This document shows positions 27,101 to 34,835 of a stretch of 34,835 nt of DNA, piece after piece. Source of the DNA: Melioribacteraceae bacterium (GTDB lineage Bacteria; Bacteroidota; Ignavibacteria; Ignavibacteriales; Melioribacteraceae); assembly GCA_028282005.1 (NCBI GenBank), contig JANQIV010000203.1, forward strand, positions 1 through 34,835, written 5' to 3'. Position 1 is the stretch's first letter; each line of letters starts with the position of its first letter. The notes under the pieces are model-generated. The model ran no database searches. It was not told where the DNA came from and saw only the letters and a program-made list of their open reading frames with translations. The position numbers and the translations under genes are program-made.

Positions 27101-27435
27101 CAAACAACATTCGGATTGGTCGGATCGATTTCAACATAGCCTATTGCATAAGGCTCAACGCTGTCAAAAATTGGTTTGAATGTGGTGCCGTTATTTGTAG
27201 TTTTCCAGAGTGAACCGTGACCCGAACCAACATAGTACTCACTAAAATTAAAAGGATTTACAGCAATAGATGAAATACGTCCTCCGGTAATTGCAGGGCC
27301 AATACTTCTAAATTTTAATCCGTGCAGTGAAACATCTTTTAATGAATCAGGCTCGGATTTTTCATCATTATTACTTGCAGATAAAAATGTAAAGAATATT
27401 AATAGACTAAATATAGTCGCAATTAGTTTTTTCAT
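24166..27435 (-). CDS. BNR/sortilin-like beta-propeller protein, exported
   Basis: A 1089-residue secreted protein with a signal peptide (1-20, ending SAS). Residues of about 30-750 contain about eleven Asp-box (BNR) turns of the form S/T-x-D-G-G-x-x-W, for example KSEDGGKSW, KTTDGGKTW, KTTDGGQNW, RSTDRGASW, ITEDGGKTW and YSTDGGATW, which predicts two beta-propellers of the VPS10/sortilin type. A FnIII-like region (about 840-930, VVKKIKTDASKGVNRVVWDF) and a helical tail (about 960-1089) follow. Database names such as glycosyl hydrolase for this family rest on the Asp boxes, not on proven activity; a binding or scaffold role is as likely. It ends in TWRKN, without a T9SS domain. It has its own 198-bp upstream region and leads the NTF2-like and SOUL-family genes. 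Confidence 0.82.
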   Translation of the reverse strand: MKKLIATIFSLLIFFTFLSASNNDEKSEPDSLKDVSLHGLKFRSIGPAITGGRISSIAVNPFNFSEYYVGSGHGSLWKTTNNGTTFKPIFDSVEPYAIGYVEIDPTNPNVVWVGTGENNNQNNVIYGDGIYKSEDGGKSWKNMGLKKSEHITGIVIDPTNSNIVYASSYGSLRKGNDERGIYKTTDGGKTWKKVLFVNKYTGFYQVHMDPRNSKTLYAVAHQRMRKLYTGIYGGDESGIYKTTDGGQNWEKLANGFPTSNVGRIGMDVSPANPDVLYALVEATGSDQGTYRSTDRGASWTKMSSYASAYKFYFQKIFADPVIADRVYSMDVFLKITEDGGKTWKNAGHKNKHVDDHFLWINPNDNNHLINGCDGGVYVSYDKGKHWGFTGNIPITEIYKVSTDNEKPFYNVYFGTQDNNSLYGPSRTVSSAGITNRDWVFTNGGDGFETQVDWKDPNIVYAQSQNGGLVRYDRRSGENYYIRPYEFADTAYRFDWDAPLLISRHDNKRLYFGAQKLLRTDDQGSTWIEVSPDLTRGVPQEMMMLMGRSWSIDELARKSSMANLTAIAESPLDENVLFVGTGDGLLHYSTDGGATWNKSNSKGLPKYARVHHIVASFHDKLVAYAACHNFVDGDKKPYLFKTTDGGKNWTLINNNLPERGSTYTVQEDHIDKNLLFVGTQFGVYFSNNGGKEWLKIKSGMPTHAVMDMEIQRDENDLVVSTFGRGVYILDDYSPLRHLSQETIAKVAHIFPIEEGLMFVQSNPLGYRGVGAQGVNMYSAPNPEVGAVFTYYLKDGFKSLKEKRREKEKELQKEGKDVKHPSYDQLRKEAEEIGQYLLFTITDEQGNVVKKIKTDASKGVNRVVWDFRYSPFSEISHTPFDYSIPWIDPDIGYMVVPGKYKVSLSKFDEGKFTELVPPQEFSCRLLNHVSIPAKDKQALNTFNRKVAELTRAVVGADQYRSELVKKLTYLKKAVFESPELANEVYNKINQAKLNLDELNRKLNGDGLKSRFEGAVPTAVKDRIDIITYALWTTTSAPTTTLIKSYDDAASKFDGVLELLKSIDTAIKSIESELEEAGAPFTPGRFPTWRKN

Positions 27436-27633
27436 ATGGCATTCTTTGGTTTGTTATAAATGAGGTTATTTAATTTGTTTGTAGTCAAAATAATCCGTTT
27501 GATAAACAATGTGCTATGAAAAATAAAGATAGTAACCAATTATTCCAATTATTACTTGAAATTACTGATAACAAAATTAAGACGTATAAACTTAGATGTA
27601 GTTATAATATTAGCATAACTTATTATCAATTTT

Positions 27634-28917
27634 CTATTTTAATAACAGAATTTTTTTCGTTAATATTTCATCATTTGTTTGTAAAGTAAGAACATATACA
27701 CCTCCACTTACTTCAAAATTATTATCATTTAAACCATTCCAAGAAAATACTTTTGTTCCAGTTGATAAATAGGAGTTATGAAGAATTTTTACTTTTGCGC
27801 CTAAAACATCATAAATTACTAAACTAATATGACCTTCTTTCTTAATGTTAGCAGTAATCTTGGTTTCAGAATTAAAAGGATTTGGATAATTCTGGAATAG
27901 CCGCATTTCTGTAAGAATAGAATTCTGTTCATTTCTAACCGAAGTGACATTCTGAAAAGTCTCCCAATGTTTAATTAGAGACTTACTGGCATGCAGATCT
28001 GCAAATCCAAAAGTATGAACTGCATCGGGTGAAAGAACAAAATTTGAGAACGTATTAAAAATACCTTTGGCAGCCATAGTATCTAATAATTGTTTATTTC
28101 TTCCAAAGTTTGCCACAGTATCTCTAGGGCCGGTATGAATATGAAATCTTATAGATTTAATGCTATCTAATTTAGAATTATCGGCTTCCGAAAGAATGTT
28201 TACTGAACTGTTCTGAAGCATATAATCAATATTTCTTGGGATTCCAAACAAAGGGCCAAAAATTAGATCAAGATTTGTATTTAGCCAAACCGGATCATCC
28301 GGGGAATCACCTTCTATTTTTGGATCATCCAAATTATACCACATGAAGGTACCATCATAACTTCCTACCGAACTGAAAGTATTTGGATTTCTTAAACTCA
28401 AAAGAACTGCAGTATAACCTCCCAAGGAAAAGCCATCAATTCCTCTATTTTCTTTATTTGGAATTGTTCTATAATTAGAATCAATATAAGGGATAAGATC
28501 ATGAATAAGGTAATCTTCAAATCTACCTGTTCCAATTCCTGGACTAATAGTTAAATTAGGGCTAAACATATTAACCAATCCTGCGATGTTACCGTTATCA
28601 CTACCGGTATTTGGGCCAACCAAAATCATTTCAGAAACATAATTTCCCTCAATAAGAGAATCGGCAACATCTTTTAATGTACTCCCACTACGGCCGGAAA
28701 GCCCGGGATTAAACCATTCCGATTCATGCAGCCTTAAAAAATACACTACAGAATAATGCCGATTACTTTCATCATATCCTCGGGGGAGGTAAATATTAAA
28801 TGATTTGGAAGTATTAAGAATTGTTGATTCAAATGATCTCAATTCAACTCGACTGGAAGATTGGGCTAAAATATTGGCAGTTACAATGAAAATAATGATA
28901 CAATATTTCGCCAACAT
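27634..28917 (-). CDS. T9SS-exported alpha/beta-hydrolase esterase (esterase D/Fes-like)
   Basis: A 427-residue secreted esterase. Residues 1-18 are a signal peptide. Residues of about 25-325 form the hydrolase domain: LPRGYDESNRHYSVVYFL, DLIPYIDSNYRTI, then the nucleophile elbow GFSLGGY with Ser164, SYDGTFMWYN after it, and HTFGFADLH near 315 supplying a probable catalytic His. The last 80 residues are a type A T9SS sorting domain with QNYPNPFNSETK, ending KILLLK, so the enzyme works outside the cell. The family includes acetyl xylan and feruloyl esterases, but the substrate is not fixed by the sequence. It starts 35 bp after the beta-lactamase-like gene with a strong AAGGAG site, so the two secreted hydrolases are probably made together. 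Confidence 0.82.
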   Translation of the reverse strand: MLAKYCIIIFIVTANILAQSSSRVELRSFESTILNTSKSFNIYLPRGYDESNRHYSVVYFLRLHESEWFNPGLSGRSGSTLKDVADSLIEGNYVSEMILVGPNTGSDNGNIAGLVNMFSPNLTISPGIGTGRFEDYLIHDLIPYIDSNYRTIPNKENRGIDGFSLGGYTAVLLSLRNPNTFSSVGSYDGTFMWYNLDDPKIEGDSPDDPVWLNTNLDLIFGPLFGIPRNIDYMLQNSSVNILSEADNSKLDSIKSIRFHIHTGPRDTVANFGRNKQLLDTMAAKGIFNTFSNFVLSPDAVHTFGFADLHASKSLIKHWETFQNVTSVRNEQNSILTEMRLFQNYPNPFNSETKITANIKKEGHISLVIYDVLGAKVKILHNSYLSTGTKVFSWNGLNDNNFEVSGGVYVLTLQTNDEILTKKILLLK

Positions 28918-28952
28918 TTTTTAGCTCCTTAAACTTTCATAAAAAAACAAAT

Positions 28953-30386
28953 TTACTTTACTAATAAGATTTTTTGTGAAGCAATTTTTTCACCTGCTCT
29001 TAACCGATATATATACGTTCCGCTTGTAAGTCCGTAAGCATTCCAATTAATTCTGCTTGTACCTTTTTCAAAGACTTCATCAACAATTGTTGTTACTTTT
29101 TTTCCAAGAATATCATAAACTTCAATAACAACATGAGATTGAACTGGTAATACAAAACTAATGACTGTACCCTGATTAAACGGATTAGGGTAGTTTTGAA
29201 GAAGTTTAAATTCATCTGCGATTTGTTCACTTTCTTCTTCAGATACAGACGTAATATGAAAGCTATTAATTTCTTTTAGCAAAAGAGGTGCTATAGTATA
29301 AACACTTTGAAAATCATCTTGATTGACTAAAACACAAATTGAAATACCCGATTCTTTAGAGTAAGCAAGAATTGATCTAAATCCAGTAAGCATTCCAGTG
29401 TGTCCCCAAAACTCTTCACCTTCAAAAGTAAATCTCATAGTTCCTGCACTGTATCCAGTCCAAGATGTATTGTAATTTATTGATGTAAAATTTTTTATTT
29501 CATTAATTGAGGCTGAATTTATTACTTCTCCGCCATAAAGAGCTTCACCCCATCTAACAATGTCTTTAGCTGTAGAAACAATACTACCTGCAGTCCATGA
29601 CATTGAAAACATAGCTGTGCCTGTTCTATCACTAAAATCTTCAACTTGTTCGTCATTATTTCTGTCAGACCAATTGTGTACTAAGTCTCCAACAATACTT
29701 TCTTCAGAAGGAAAAAAAGTACCATCAAGATTTAGTGGATCAAAAAAATATTCCCGGTATAAAGAAGAGACTGATGAACCAGTCGCTTCTCTTATGATCA
29801 TTCCCAATAAAATGTAATTGGTATTTGAATAATCAAATTCTGCTCCCGGAGTAAACAATTCCGGATGTAGAAAGTTTTGCAATACTTCTTCAGGCTGCCA
29901 TCTTCTTTCGGGATCAGTCCATAAAGCAAACCAAGTTGCGGCATTATCAGTATAGTTATAAATTCCACTTTTATGAATCAATAGCTGACGAATTGTAATA
30001 TTCGGATTAATATGTTCAAAGTCAGGAAGCCATTGATGTAATGAATCATTAAGATTAATAGTCGATTCTTCAGCAAGTTTTAAAATTAAAGCTGCAGTAA
30101 ATGTCTTTGTAATACTGGCAACTGCAAATCGAGTTTCAATATTAATTGTATCTGGTACAGTTGGGTCAGAATAACCACTTGTTCCAGACCACAATCCCAT
30201 TCCGGGTACAATTACAGCAGCTTGGATTCCCATAAGATTTTGGTTAACTAACTCTTGATCAATAATCTGATTGAGTCTATTTCCTAAATCTTTATTGAAA
30301 TCATTTGAGTTATTTTGAGCATCTTTTCGATCAGAAAAAAAAACTATTAAAATAGCTGCTAAAAAAATATATAATTTATATATCAT
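28953..30386 (-). CDS. T9SS-exported class C beta-lactamase-like serine hydrolase
   Basis: A 477-residue secreted protein. Residues of about 35-375 form the penicillin-binding/beta-lactamase fold. The nucleophile motif is SITK (Ser91, Lys94), the second motif is YSN (Tyr186, Asn188), and the third is HTG (329-331) in place of KTG, as in many esterases and D-aminopeptidases of this group. The last 85 residues are a type A T9SS sorting domain with QNYPNPFNQGT, ending KILLVK. The protein should act outside the outer membrane, where peptidoglycan is not exposed. This favours an esterase, a lipase or an enzyme that attacks other cells' walls over antibiotic resistance; the substrate is unknown. 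The N-terminal export signal is a little unusual (FFSDRKDAQ after the hydrophobic stretch). Confidence 0.82.
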   Translation of the reverse strand: MIYKLYIFLAAILIVFFSDRKDAQNNSNDFNKDLGNRLNQIIDQELVNQNLMGIQAAVIVPGMGLWSGTSGYSDPTVPDTINIETRFAVASITKTFTAALILKLAEESTINLNDSLHQWLPDFEHINPNITIRQLLIHKSGIYNYTDNAATWFALWTDPERRWQPEEVLQNFLHPELFTPGAEFDYSNTNYILLGMIIREATGSSVSSLYREYFFDPLNLDGTFFPSEESIVGDLVHNWSDRNNDEQVEDFSDRTGTAMFSMSWTAGSIVSTAKDIVRWGEALYGGEVINSASINEIKNFTSINYNTSWTGYSAGTMRFTFEGEEFWGHTGMLTGFRSILAYSKESGISICVLVNQDDFQSVYTIAPLLLKEINSFHITSVSEEESEQIADEFKLLQNYPNPFNQGTVISFVLPVQSHVVIEVYDILGKKVTTIVDEVFEKGTSRINWNAYGLTSGTYIYRLRAGEKIASQKILLVK

Positions 30387-30433
30387 CTAATGATTCTTTG
30401 TGAAACTCTTTCTTTAAATAAAAAAACATATAA

Positions 30434-32050
30434 TCAAAATTTATTTCCAGAAAACAATTTTTCAGCTTCCATCCAATAAATGTCCCAATTACCATTTACA
30501 TTGCTTGCAAAAAAGAAATACTTCCTATCAGGAGAAATATGTGGAAACCTTACATCTCCCTCAAAATTCATTTTTGAATAAATACTTATCGGCTCTTGCC
30601 AATTCCCATTTTCGCTTTTGTAGCTAATGTAAATTCTGCCTTCACTTTTTTCTGTTGGTTTATTTGAAGCAAACAGAATATAACTCTCATCAGGAGCTAT
30701 ATACGGTTCATCTTCATAAGATTCTGTGTTAATTACTTTTCCAAGATTTTCCGGTTGAGCGTATTTTCCATTTTCATATTTGGAAATGTACAGATCAGCA
30801 GACCCAATGCCACCTTCATAAAATCCCATAAAATATAAATTACCGTTGTCTGCAATTGTTAATCCGTACTCATGGCCTTTATCAAAGCCAACATAAACCG
30901 GAGCAGACCACCCTTCTCCTTGTCTTTCAACATACCAAATGTTCATTTGATCACCGGCACCTTTTCCATCTATGGATAAGTCGCTTACAAAGAATAATTT
31001 TTGGCCATCGGCTGAAAGAGTCGGATACATATAAGTTCCGCCAATTCTACAAAACGGAAGTATTTGAGGAACGGTCCACTTTCCGTTTTTTTCTTTCGTG
31101 AAATAAATAAAATCACCACGGCTTGTGTAAACTTCCGACCAATAAACTTCTCTACCGTCTTTTGAAAAGATTGGAGCACTATGGTCATAATGAACAGTTG
31201 AGATAATTCCTTTTGCAAAAATTTCCGGTTTATCTCCAGGTTTATTTTGTGCCAAGTAATTACCGCTTAAATCAACGATTTTTTTTGATCCTTTTTTGCT
31301 ACCGTTTTTTTCGAGCAGTTTAACTATTTCACTGTGCCCAAATTCAGCGGCATTATCAATAGCGGCTTTTCCATTTAAAGAATAGTAATTAAGATCTGCT
31401 TTGTTTTCAATTAAGATTTCTACAACATTCTGCTTTCCTTCCATTGCTGCAAGTATTATTGGCGTTTGTCCGTAACGATTTTTTAAATCTATTTTGAATC
31501 CGTCATTAACCAATTTTTGCACAGTCTTTGAAAGTCCGCCGAAAGCAGCTGAATGAAGAAATGTACCATCATTATTATTTAATGTAGATAGATAAGCTTC
31601 ATTTGAAATTAATTGTTCAACAATTTCTTTGTGACCTATTTGTGCGGCTGAATGCAGAAAATATTTCCCATCATCCCCTTTTGCAGGAAACCTTACACCG
31701 GATTCAATATATGCTGAAAGAGCTTCCTTTTTCTGTTCTCTTAAACCTGGGAAACGGAGAGCGAAATTCATCAAAAATTTTAAAGGTGATCTTCCTCTAT
31801 TATCTTTAATATGTGAATCAGCACCTTTTTCAATAAGTAATTTTATTATTTCAGGATTATCGGTAAAGCGGAGAGGTGTTCTTCCGTTAGCATCTTTTGA
31901 GTTTACTGATTCAGGGAATTCCTCAATAATGCTTTTTATTTGTTCTATATTACCTTGGCCTACAGCCTCATGAATATCTTGGGCAGTTAATTTAGAAATG
32001 AAGAAAAAAAAGATTAGAAAAATATATATGTTTGATTTTGTTTTGTTCAC
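30434..32050 (-). CDS. Exported ankyrin-repeat / PD40 beta-propeller fusion
   Basis: 538 residues from a GTG start at 32050. An ATG at 32074 is in frame, but it lies inside the predicted -7 box, whereas the GTG has GGGGGA 4 bp before it and gives a cleaner signal peptide (hydrophobic FLIFFFFISKL, cleavage near TAQ). Residues of about 25-255 are ankyrin repeats (ANGRTPLRFTDNPEIIKLLI, NGKAAIDNAAEFGHSEIVKL). Residues of about 280-530 are WD40-like PD40/TolB-type blades (FSKDGREVYWSEVY, LSADGQKLFFVSDL, IAPDESYILFASN, ISPDRKYFFFASN). Both halves are protein- or ligand-binding modules and I see no enzyme site. No sorting domain is present, so it is probably periplasmic. It precedes the two T9SS-exported hydrolases by 47 bp and may lead that operon. 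Confidence 0.8.
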   Translation of the reverse strand: MNKTKSNIYIFLIFFFFISKLTAQDIHEAVGQGNIEQIKSIIEEFPESVNSKDANGRTPLRFTDNPEIIKLLIEKGADSHIKDNRGRSPLKFLMNFALRFPGLREQKKEALSAYIESGVRFPAKGDDGKYFLHSAAQIGHKEIVEQLISNEAYLSTLNNNDGTFLHSAAFGGLSKTVQKLVNDGFKIDLKNRYGQTPIILAAMEGKQNVVEILIENKADLNYYSLNGKAAIDNAAEFGHSEIVKLLEKNGSKKGSKKIVDLSGNYLAQNKPGDKPEIFAKGIISTVHYDHSAPIFSKDGREVYWSEVYTSRGDFIYFTKEKNGKWTVPQILPFCRIGGTYMYPTLSADGQKLFFVSDLSIDGKGAGDQMNIWYVERQGEGWSAPVYVGFDKGHEYGLTIADNGNLYFMGFYEGGIGSADLYISKYENGKYAQPENLGKVINTESYEDEPYIAPDESYILFASNKPTEKSEGRIYISYKSENGNWQEPISIYSKMNFEGDVRFPHISPDRKYFFFASNVNGNWDIYWMEAEKLFSGNKF

Positions 32051-32071
32051 AATTCCCCCATGAATGTCAAA

Positions 32072-32079
32072 CAAATATA
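32072..32079 (-). promoter_or_regulatory. Predicted -7 promoter box of the ankyrin/PD40 gene
   Basis: The minus strand reads TATATTTG (32079-32072), matching the Bacteroidota TAnnTTTG element, 22 bp before the GTG start at 32050. I see no good TTG partner at the usual distance. The box overlaps the alternative ATG at 32074, which argues against that start. Confidence 0.4.
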
Positions 32080-32173
32080 TTAAAATGAATTATAATTACG
32101 TGTTAAGAATTTCAAAAAAGCAGTAATTCTTTTACATACTTATCATCATTAAAATTTACGGAAATTGATTTAA

Positions 32174-34003
32174 CTATAATCCATTATTACCAATTAAGTA
32201 TCCTGAACCTGCGGTTTCATTTTCAGAAGTTTTAAACTGCTCAAGTAATTTCGTTAACCTTTCCGTTAAACGGTTCAAGTCTTCAGATGCCTGTGCAATT
32301 TGTTGTATACCCATAGAAGACTCATTTGTAACTGTTGATATAGATTCAATATTTTTACTTATTTCTTCAATTGTTGCTGATTGCTGTTCGGATGCTGTTG
32401 CCACTTGAAGAATTTCTGCTGAAACTTTTGTTGAACCGTCAAGAATTACATTTAACGAGTTCCTTAAATCATAGGAAGTCTCTTTACCTTCCTTCACGGA
32501 TATGTTTGCTTCTTCCATAGATTGATTAGCTTCTTGAGCTTCCGCCTGAATAGCTTTTATAGTTTCCGCTATTTCTTTGGTGGCCTTCGTTGTTCTTTCG
32601 GCAAGTTTTCTTACTTCGTCTGCTACTACGGCAAAACCTCTGCCCTGTTCCCCCGCCCGTGCAGCTTCAATTGCAGCATTTAAGGCAAGAAGATTTGTCT
32701 GGTCAGCGATATCGTTAATTACCTGAGTAACCTCACCAATCTGATCAGTTTTTCCGGCAAGTGATGCTATAATTTTACTTGTTCCTTCAGCAGATTGCGA
32801 GATTTTTTCAATCCCTTCTATGTTTCTTTTAATTTTTTCATTTCCTACTTGAGTTTCATTACTTGCTTTTTGTGATAATTCTGAAGCCGAGTTTGCGTTT
32901 GATGTAGTCTGCATTATTGTTTGAGACATTTGCTCAACAGAAGCAACTATTTCTGTTGATTGCGTTATTTGCTCCTGGGCACCTGCTGCCAATTCTTCGC
33001 TGCTAGAGGATATTTGAGCACTTGCGCTTGCAGTTGCGTGTGCCGCTTCATAAACTTTTAGAATCATATCCTTAATATTTTTCACTGCTAAGTTAAAACC
33101 ACTAAACAACCTGCCAATGTCGTCATTGCTATTGCTCTTTAATTCAACGGTCAAATCTCCTTTGGCAAACTGTTCCATTCCAAACAAAATTTCACTTACC
33201 TTCTCCGATAGATATTTCTTTTGATTTTCTGATTCTTCAACAGCCTCTTTCACTTTATTTTCAATATTGGCTTTTTCTTCAAGTAAAGCTTCTCTCGTAT
33301 TTTTGATTCTTGATGTCATATTGTTAAAACCGTCAAACAGCTCTCCAAACTCATCGTCCTTATTTTTATGCAATTTAACACCCAGATCACCCGCGGTTAT
33401 CTTTTTAACACTCTCTTGCATTTCATTAATTGGTGAGAGAAAATCCCTTTTTATCCCAATAGTTGCAAATACTCCCAAAATTACAGTTACGATTAAGAAT
33501 ATAGTCTGTATTAATTTTAATGTGGAGACTTTGTTAACAGAAGCTTCTTCAAAAAGCCCAACAGCTTCATTCATCGTTTTCAATAATTTTATGTTATTAT
33601 TCAACACGTAGTCTAAATTAGCAGAAGAGGAAACATTTTCTATTTTTTCTTTAAAGGGTTTCCAAAGTTTTTTTACATCATTTAATTTTGATAAAATGAT
33701 TTCGTCTTCGGTCTTAGGCAGGTTCAATTTATGATCACCGTCAATTAATCCATTTAAAGTTTTGTCAAACAGATCAACAGTCTTTTTCAAATCATTTAAA
33801 CTGCCGTTTCCATTTGAGTAGGCTAGTGCTTCTTTAGTCATTTTTTGGGTAAGCATTCTTTGCTTCCCTGCAAGATTAATTACTACACCATCACTTGATT
33901 GCGAGTTAACAGTTATAAAAGTGATTGATATCAATAGAATAATTACAGCTATAAAAGATCCGACTAAAATTGCTGATTTTGTTTTAATCGATTGGAATGC
34001 CAT
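32174..34003 (-). CDS. Methyl-accepting chemotaxis protein with PilJ-like sensor and two HAMP domains
   Basis: A 609-residue inner-membrane chemoreceptor. Transmembrane helix 1 spans about 11-32. The periplasmic domain (about 33-160) contains [18 protein letters not shown] near 42-59, the PilJ/NIT-like four-helix motif. Transmembrane helix 2 is at about 163-183. A HAMP domain follows (about 185-238, [19 protein letters not shown]) and then, unusually, a second HAMP-like unit (about 275-325, [20 protein letters not shown]). The signalling domain (about 335-595) has the conserved hairpin [20 protein letters not shown] with [20 protein letters not shown] near 433-472. It relays signals to CheA/CheW for motility, type IV pilus gliding or another output; none of those partners is in this window. 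A GAGGG-type ribosome site precedes the ATG. Confidence 0.92.
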   Translation of the reverse strand: MAFQSIKTKSAILVGSFIAVIILLISITFITVNSQSSDGVVINLAGKQRMLTQKMTKEALAYSNGNGSLNDLKKTVDLFDKTLNGLIDGDHKLNLPKTEDEIILSKLNDVKKLWKPFKEKIENVSSSANLDYVLNNNIKLLKTMNEAVGLFEEASVNKVSTLKLIQTIFLIVTVILGVFATIGIKRDFLSPINEMQESVKKITAGDLGVKLHKNKDDEFGELFDGFNNMTSRIKNTREALLEEKANIENKVKEAVEESENQKKYLSEKVSEILFGMEQFAKGDLTVELKSNSNDDIGRLFSGFNLAVKNIKDMILKVYEAAHATASASAQISSSSEELAAGAQEQITQSTEIVASVEQMSQTIMQTTSNANSASELSQKASNETQVGNEKIKRNIEGIEKISQSAEGTSKIIASLAGKTDQIGEVTQVINDIADQTNLLALNAAIEAARAGEQGRGFAVVADEVRKLAERTTKATKEIAETIKAIQAEAQEANQSMEEANISVKEGKETSYDLRNSLNVILDGSTKVSAEILQVATASEQQSATIEEISKNIESISTVTNESSMGIQQIAQASEDLNRLTERLTKLLEQFKTSENETAGSGYLIGNNGL

Positions 34004-34105
34004 TTTTCCCTCTTGTAGGTTTTCTTAATATCAGAATGAATAATCCTATTATCGAAACTAAATGATTTTTTTTTACTTTTATTCACGATTTAATTGTTTT
34101 GAAAG

Positions 34106-34113
34106 CAAACTTA
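34106..34113 (-). promoter_or_regulatory. Possible -7 promoter box of the chemoreceptor gene
   Basis: The minus strand reads TAAGTTTG, a match to TAnnTTTG, about 100 bp before the chemoreceptor ATG. No convincing -33 partner is seen and the region is AT-rich, so this is weak. I see nothing else in the 211-bp gap 34004-34214. Confidence 0.25.
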
Positions 34114-34214
34114 GTCGTTAATACTAAATGGAGAATTGAGATTAAGTTAAATGACATAATTAAACTTAATTAATGCCAAAAGAATACACCGGCTAATCTT
34201 TCTAAAAAAATTAT

Positions 34215-34715
34215 TTACACTCCTTTTACCGAAGTCAAAAAAGAATCAATTTTTTCTTTACTCGAGTCAAAATCGTTTTCAAACACTAATAAACTTTTCA
34301 CAAATCTCATTTGTAAATAATTAAAAGAGTTTTCAAACGCTTCTATAAAGCTTCTTGGCACTACTTCTTCGGATGCAGTGTAGATTAAAAAAGCATTTTT
34401 CCCTTTTAGTTTTCTGCCCAAATCTTTTTCGATTGACAACAAGTCGCTGATTCTATCAAAGAAGATTTTCATTTGTGCGCTCATTGTGTACCAGTAAACC
34501 GGCGATGCAAAAATAAGATTATCGTACTCAACAATTTTTTCGATCAAGGGAATAAAATCATCGTCTCTGTTTTTATGTTGGTAGTCATAAGGCGAAATGT
34601 TCAAAGCAGCAATATCTACAACTTCGCAGTCTAGTTCAGATGCGATTAAGTCGGCCAATCCTCCTGTGTTACCATTTCTGCGCGAACTTCCAAAAATTAT
34701 AATATTCTTCTGCAT
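34215..34715 (-). CDS. NADPH-dependent FMN reductase-like flavoprotein
   Basis: 166 residues from the ATG at 34715. An in-frame ATG at 34832 exists, but the extra 39 residues are not part of the fold, while the chosen start has AGGAAA 5 bp before it and begins directly with the first strand. The flavodoxin-like core shows IIIFGSSRRNGNTGGLADLI (residues 5-24), the FMN phosphate loop, then LIFASPVYWYTMSAQMKIFF near 70-90, where the flavin ring binds, followed by DRISDLL. Such proteins reduce FMN, quinones or other small molecules with NAD(P)H. It is the last gene in the window and stands alone. A short inverted repeat lies upstream at 34761-34780. Confidence 0.85.
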   Translation of the reverse strand: MQKNIIIFGSSRRNGNTGGLADLIASELDCEVVDIAALNISPYDYQHKNRDDDFIPLIEKIVEYDNLIFASPVYWYTMSAQMKIFFDRISDLLSIEKDLGRKLKGKNAFLIYTASEEVVPRSFIEAFENSFNYLQMRFVKSLLVFENDFDSSKEKIDSFLTSVKGV

Positions 34716-34760
34716 AAGATTTCCTGAATGTTTGGTAATTTTTAACGAACAAAAAGAAAA

Positions 34761-34780
34761 TGTAAATGTTTTTACATTTA
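34761..34780. promoter_or_regulatory. Inverted repeat upstream of the flavoprotein gene
   Basis: TGTAAA (34761-34766) and TTTACA (34771-34776) form a short palindrome, and overlapping TAAATG (34763-34768) and CATTTA (34775-34780) form another. The position, about 50-65 bp before the start codon, fits an operator, but AT-rich palindromes arise easily by chance. Confidence 0.3.
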
Positions 34781-34835
34781 TTTGACTTATTAAATATTGT
34801 AAAAAAAACTTGTGTAAAAAAAGCTTCAGCAAAAT

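Noticed and set aside
24166-27435. A sialidase identity for the BNR protein
   Set aside because: Asp boxes alone do not show sialidase. The arginine triad and RIP motif are not evident, and the number and layout of repeats fit the sortilin-like family better.
27436-27633. RNA gene or promoter in the 198-bp gap before the BNR gene
   Set aside because: I could find no tRNA-like fold, stable hairpin or convincing promoter pair, only AT-rich sequence.
28953-30386. Antibiotic-resistance beta-lactamase
   Set aside because: The third motif is HTG and the protein carries a T9SS export domain. Both are more typical of esterase-like or peptidase-like members of the fold.
34716-34832. A longer start for the flavoprotein gene
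   Set aside because: The added 39 residues do not belong to the flavodoxin-like fold, and the internal ATG at 34715 has the better ribosome site.

Overview
The window is AT-rich bacterial DNA. Four secreted proteins end in the C-terminal sorting domain of the type IX secretion system (T9SS), with the anchor NYPNPFNP or a close variant. A TonB-dependent receptor carries an N-terminal carboxypeptidase-regulatory-like domain, and at least one promoter core matches the Bacteroidota -7 box TAnnTTTG. Together these point to the Bacteroidota/Ignavibacteriota lineage, most likely an Ignavibacteria-like heterotroph that degrades polysaccharides. Nineteen of the 20 genes I accept lie on the minus strand. 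No gene-free stretch is longer than about 220 bases, and I see no tRNA, rRNA, CRISPR array, insertion sequence or phage gene.

Bases 34-15532 form a carbohydrate-utilisation locus, read right to left. One operon runs from 15532: an exported GH2 exo-glycosidase, an FHS-family sugar:H+ symporter, a ROK sugar kinase and a LacI-type regulator. A second unit holds a TonB-dependent receptor and a T9SS-exported beta-helix-like protein, and it ends in a good rho-independent terminator. A third, tightly packed unit holds a GH9 enzyme, a DUF4380 mutarotase-like protein and a family-10-like TIM-barrel hydrolase. The first two units are each preceded by a long palindrome made of the same half-site, TGTTACCGATA, which is very probably the operator of the local LacI regulator. 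No SusD-like protein is present. The likely flow is extracellular binding and cleavage, uptake through the receptor, trimming by GH9 and GH2, then monosaccharide import and phosphorylation. The GH2 active-site motif (Ser-Asp in place of Asn-Glu) suggests a glucosaminide substrate, but this is unproven.

Bases 15684-24152 hold housekeeping and small exported genes: uup (the only plus-strand gene), comM in convergent orientation, a T9SS cargo protein with a LamG-like domain, an M16 peptidase with a TTG start and a near-consensus promoter, a small exported protein of unknown function, a SOUL-family protein and an NTF2-like protein. Bases 24166-34003 hold a 1089-residue BNR/sortilin-like propeller protein, two T9SS-exported serine hydrolases (an esterase and a class C beta-lactamase-like protein), an exported ankyrin/PD40 fusion and a chemoreceptor. 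The right end holds an NADPH-dependent FMN reductase-like flavoprotein.

The left edge is probably a contig end. Its first 55 bases are an exact copy of bases 353-407, so the last six residues of the first gene should not be trusted.
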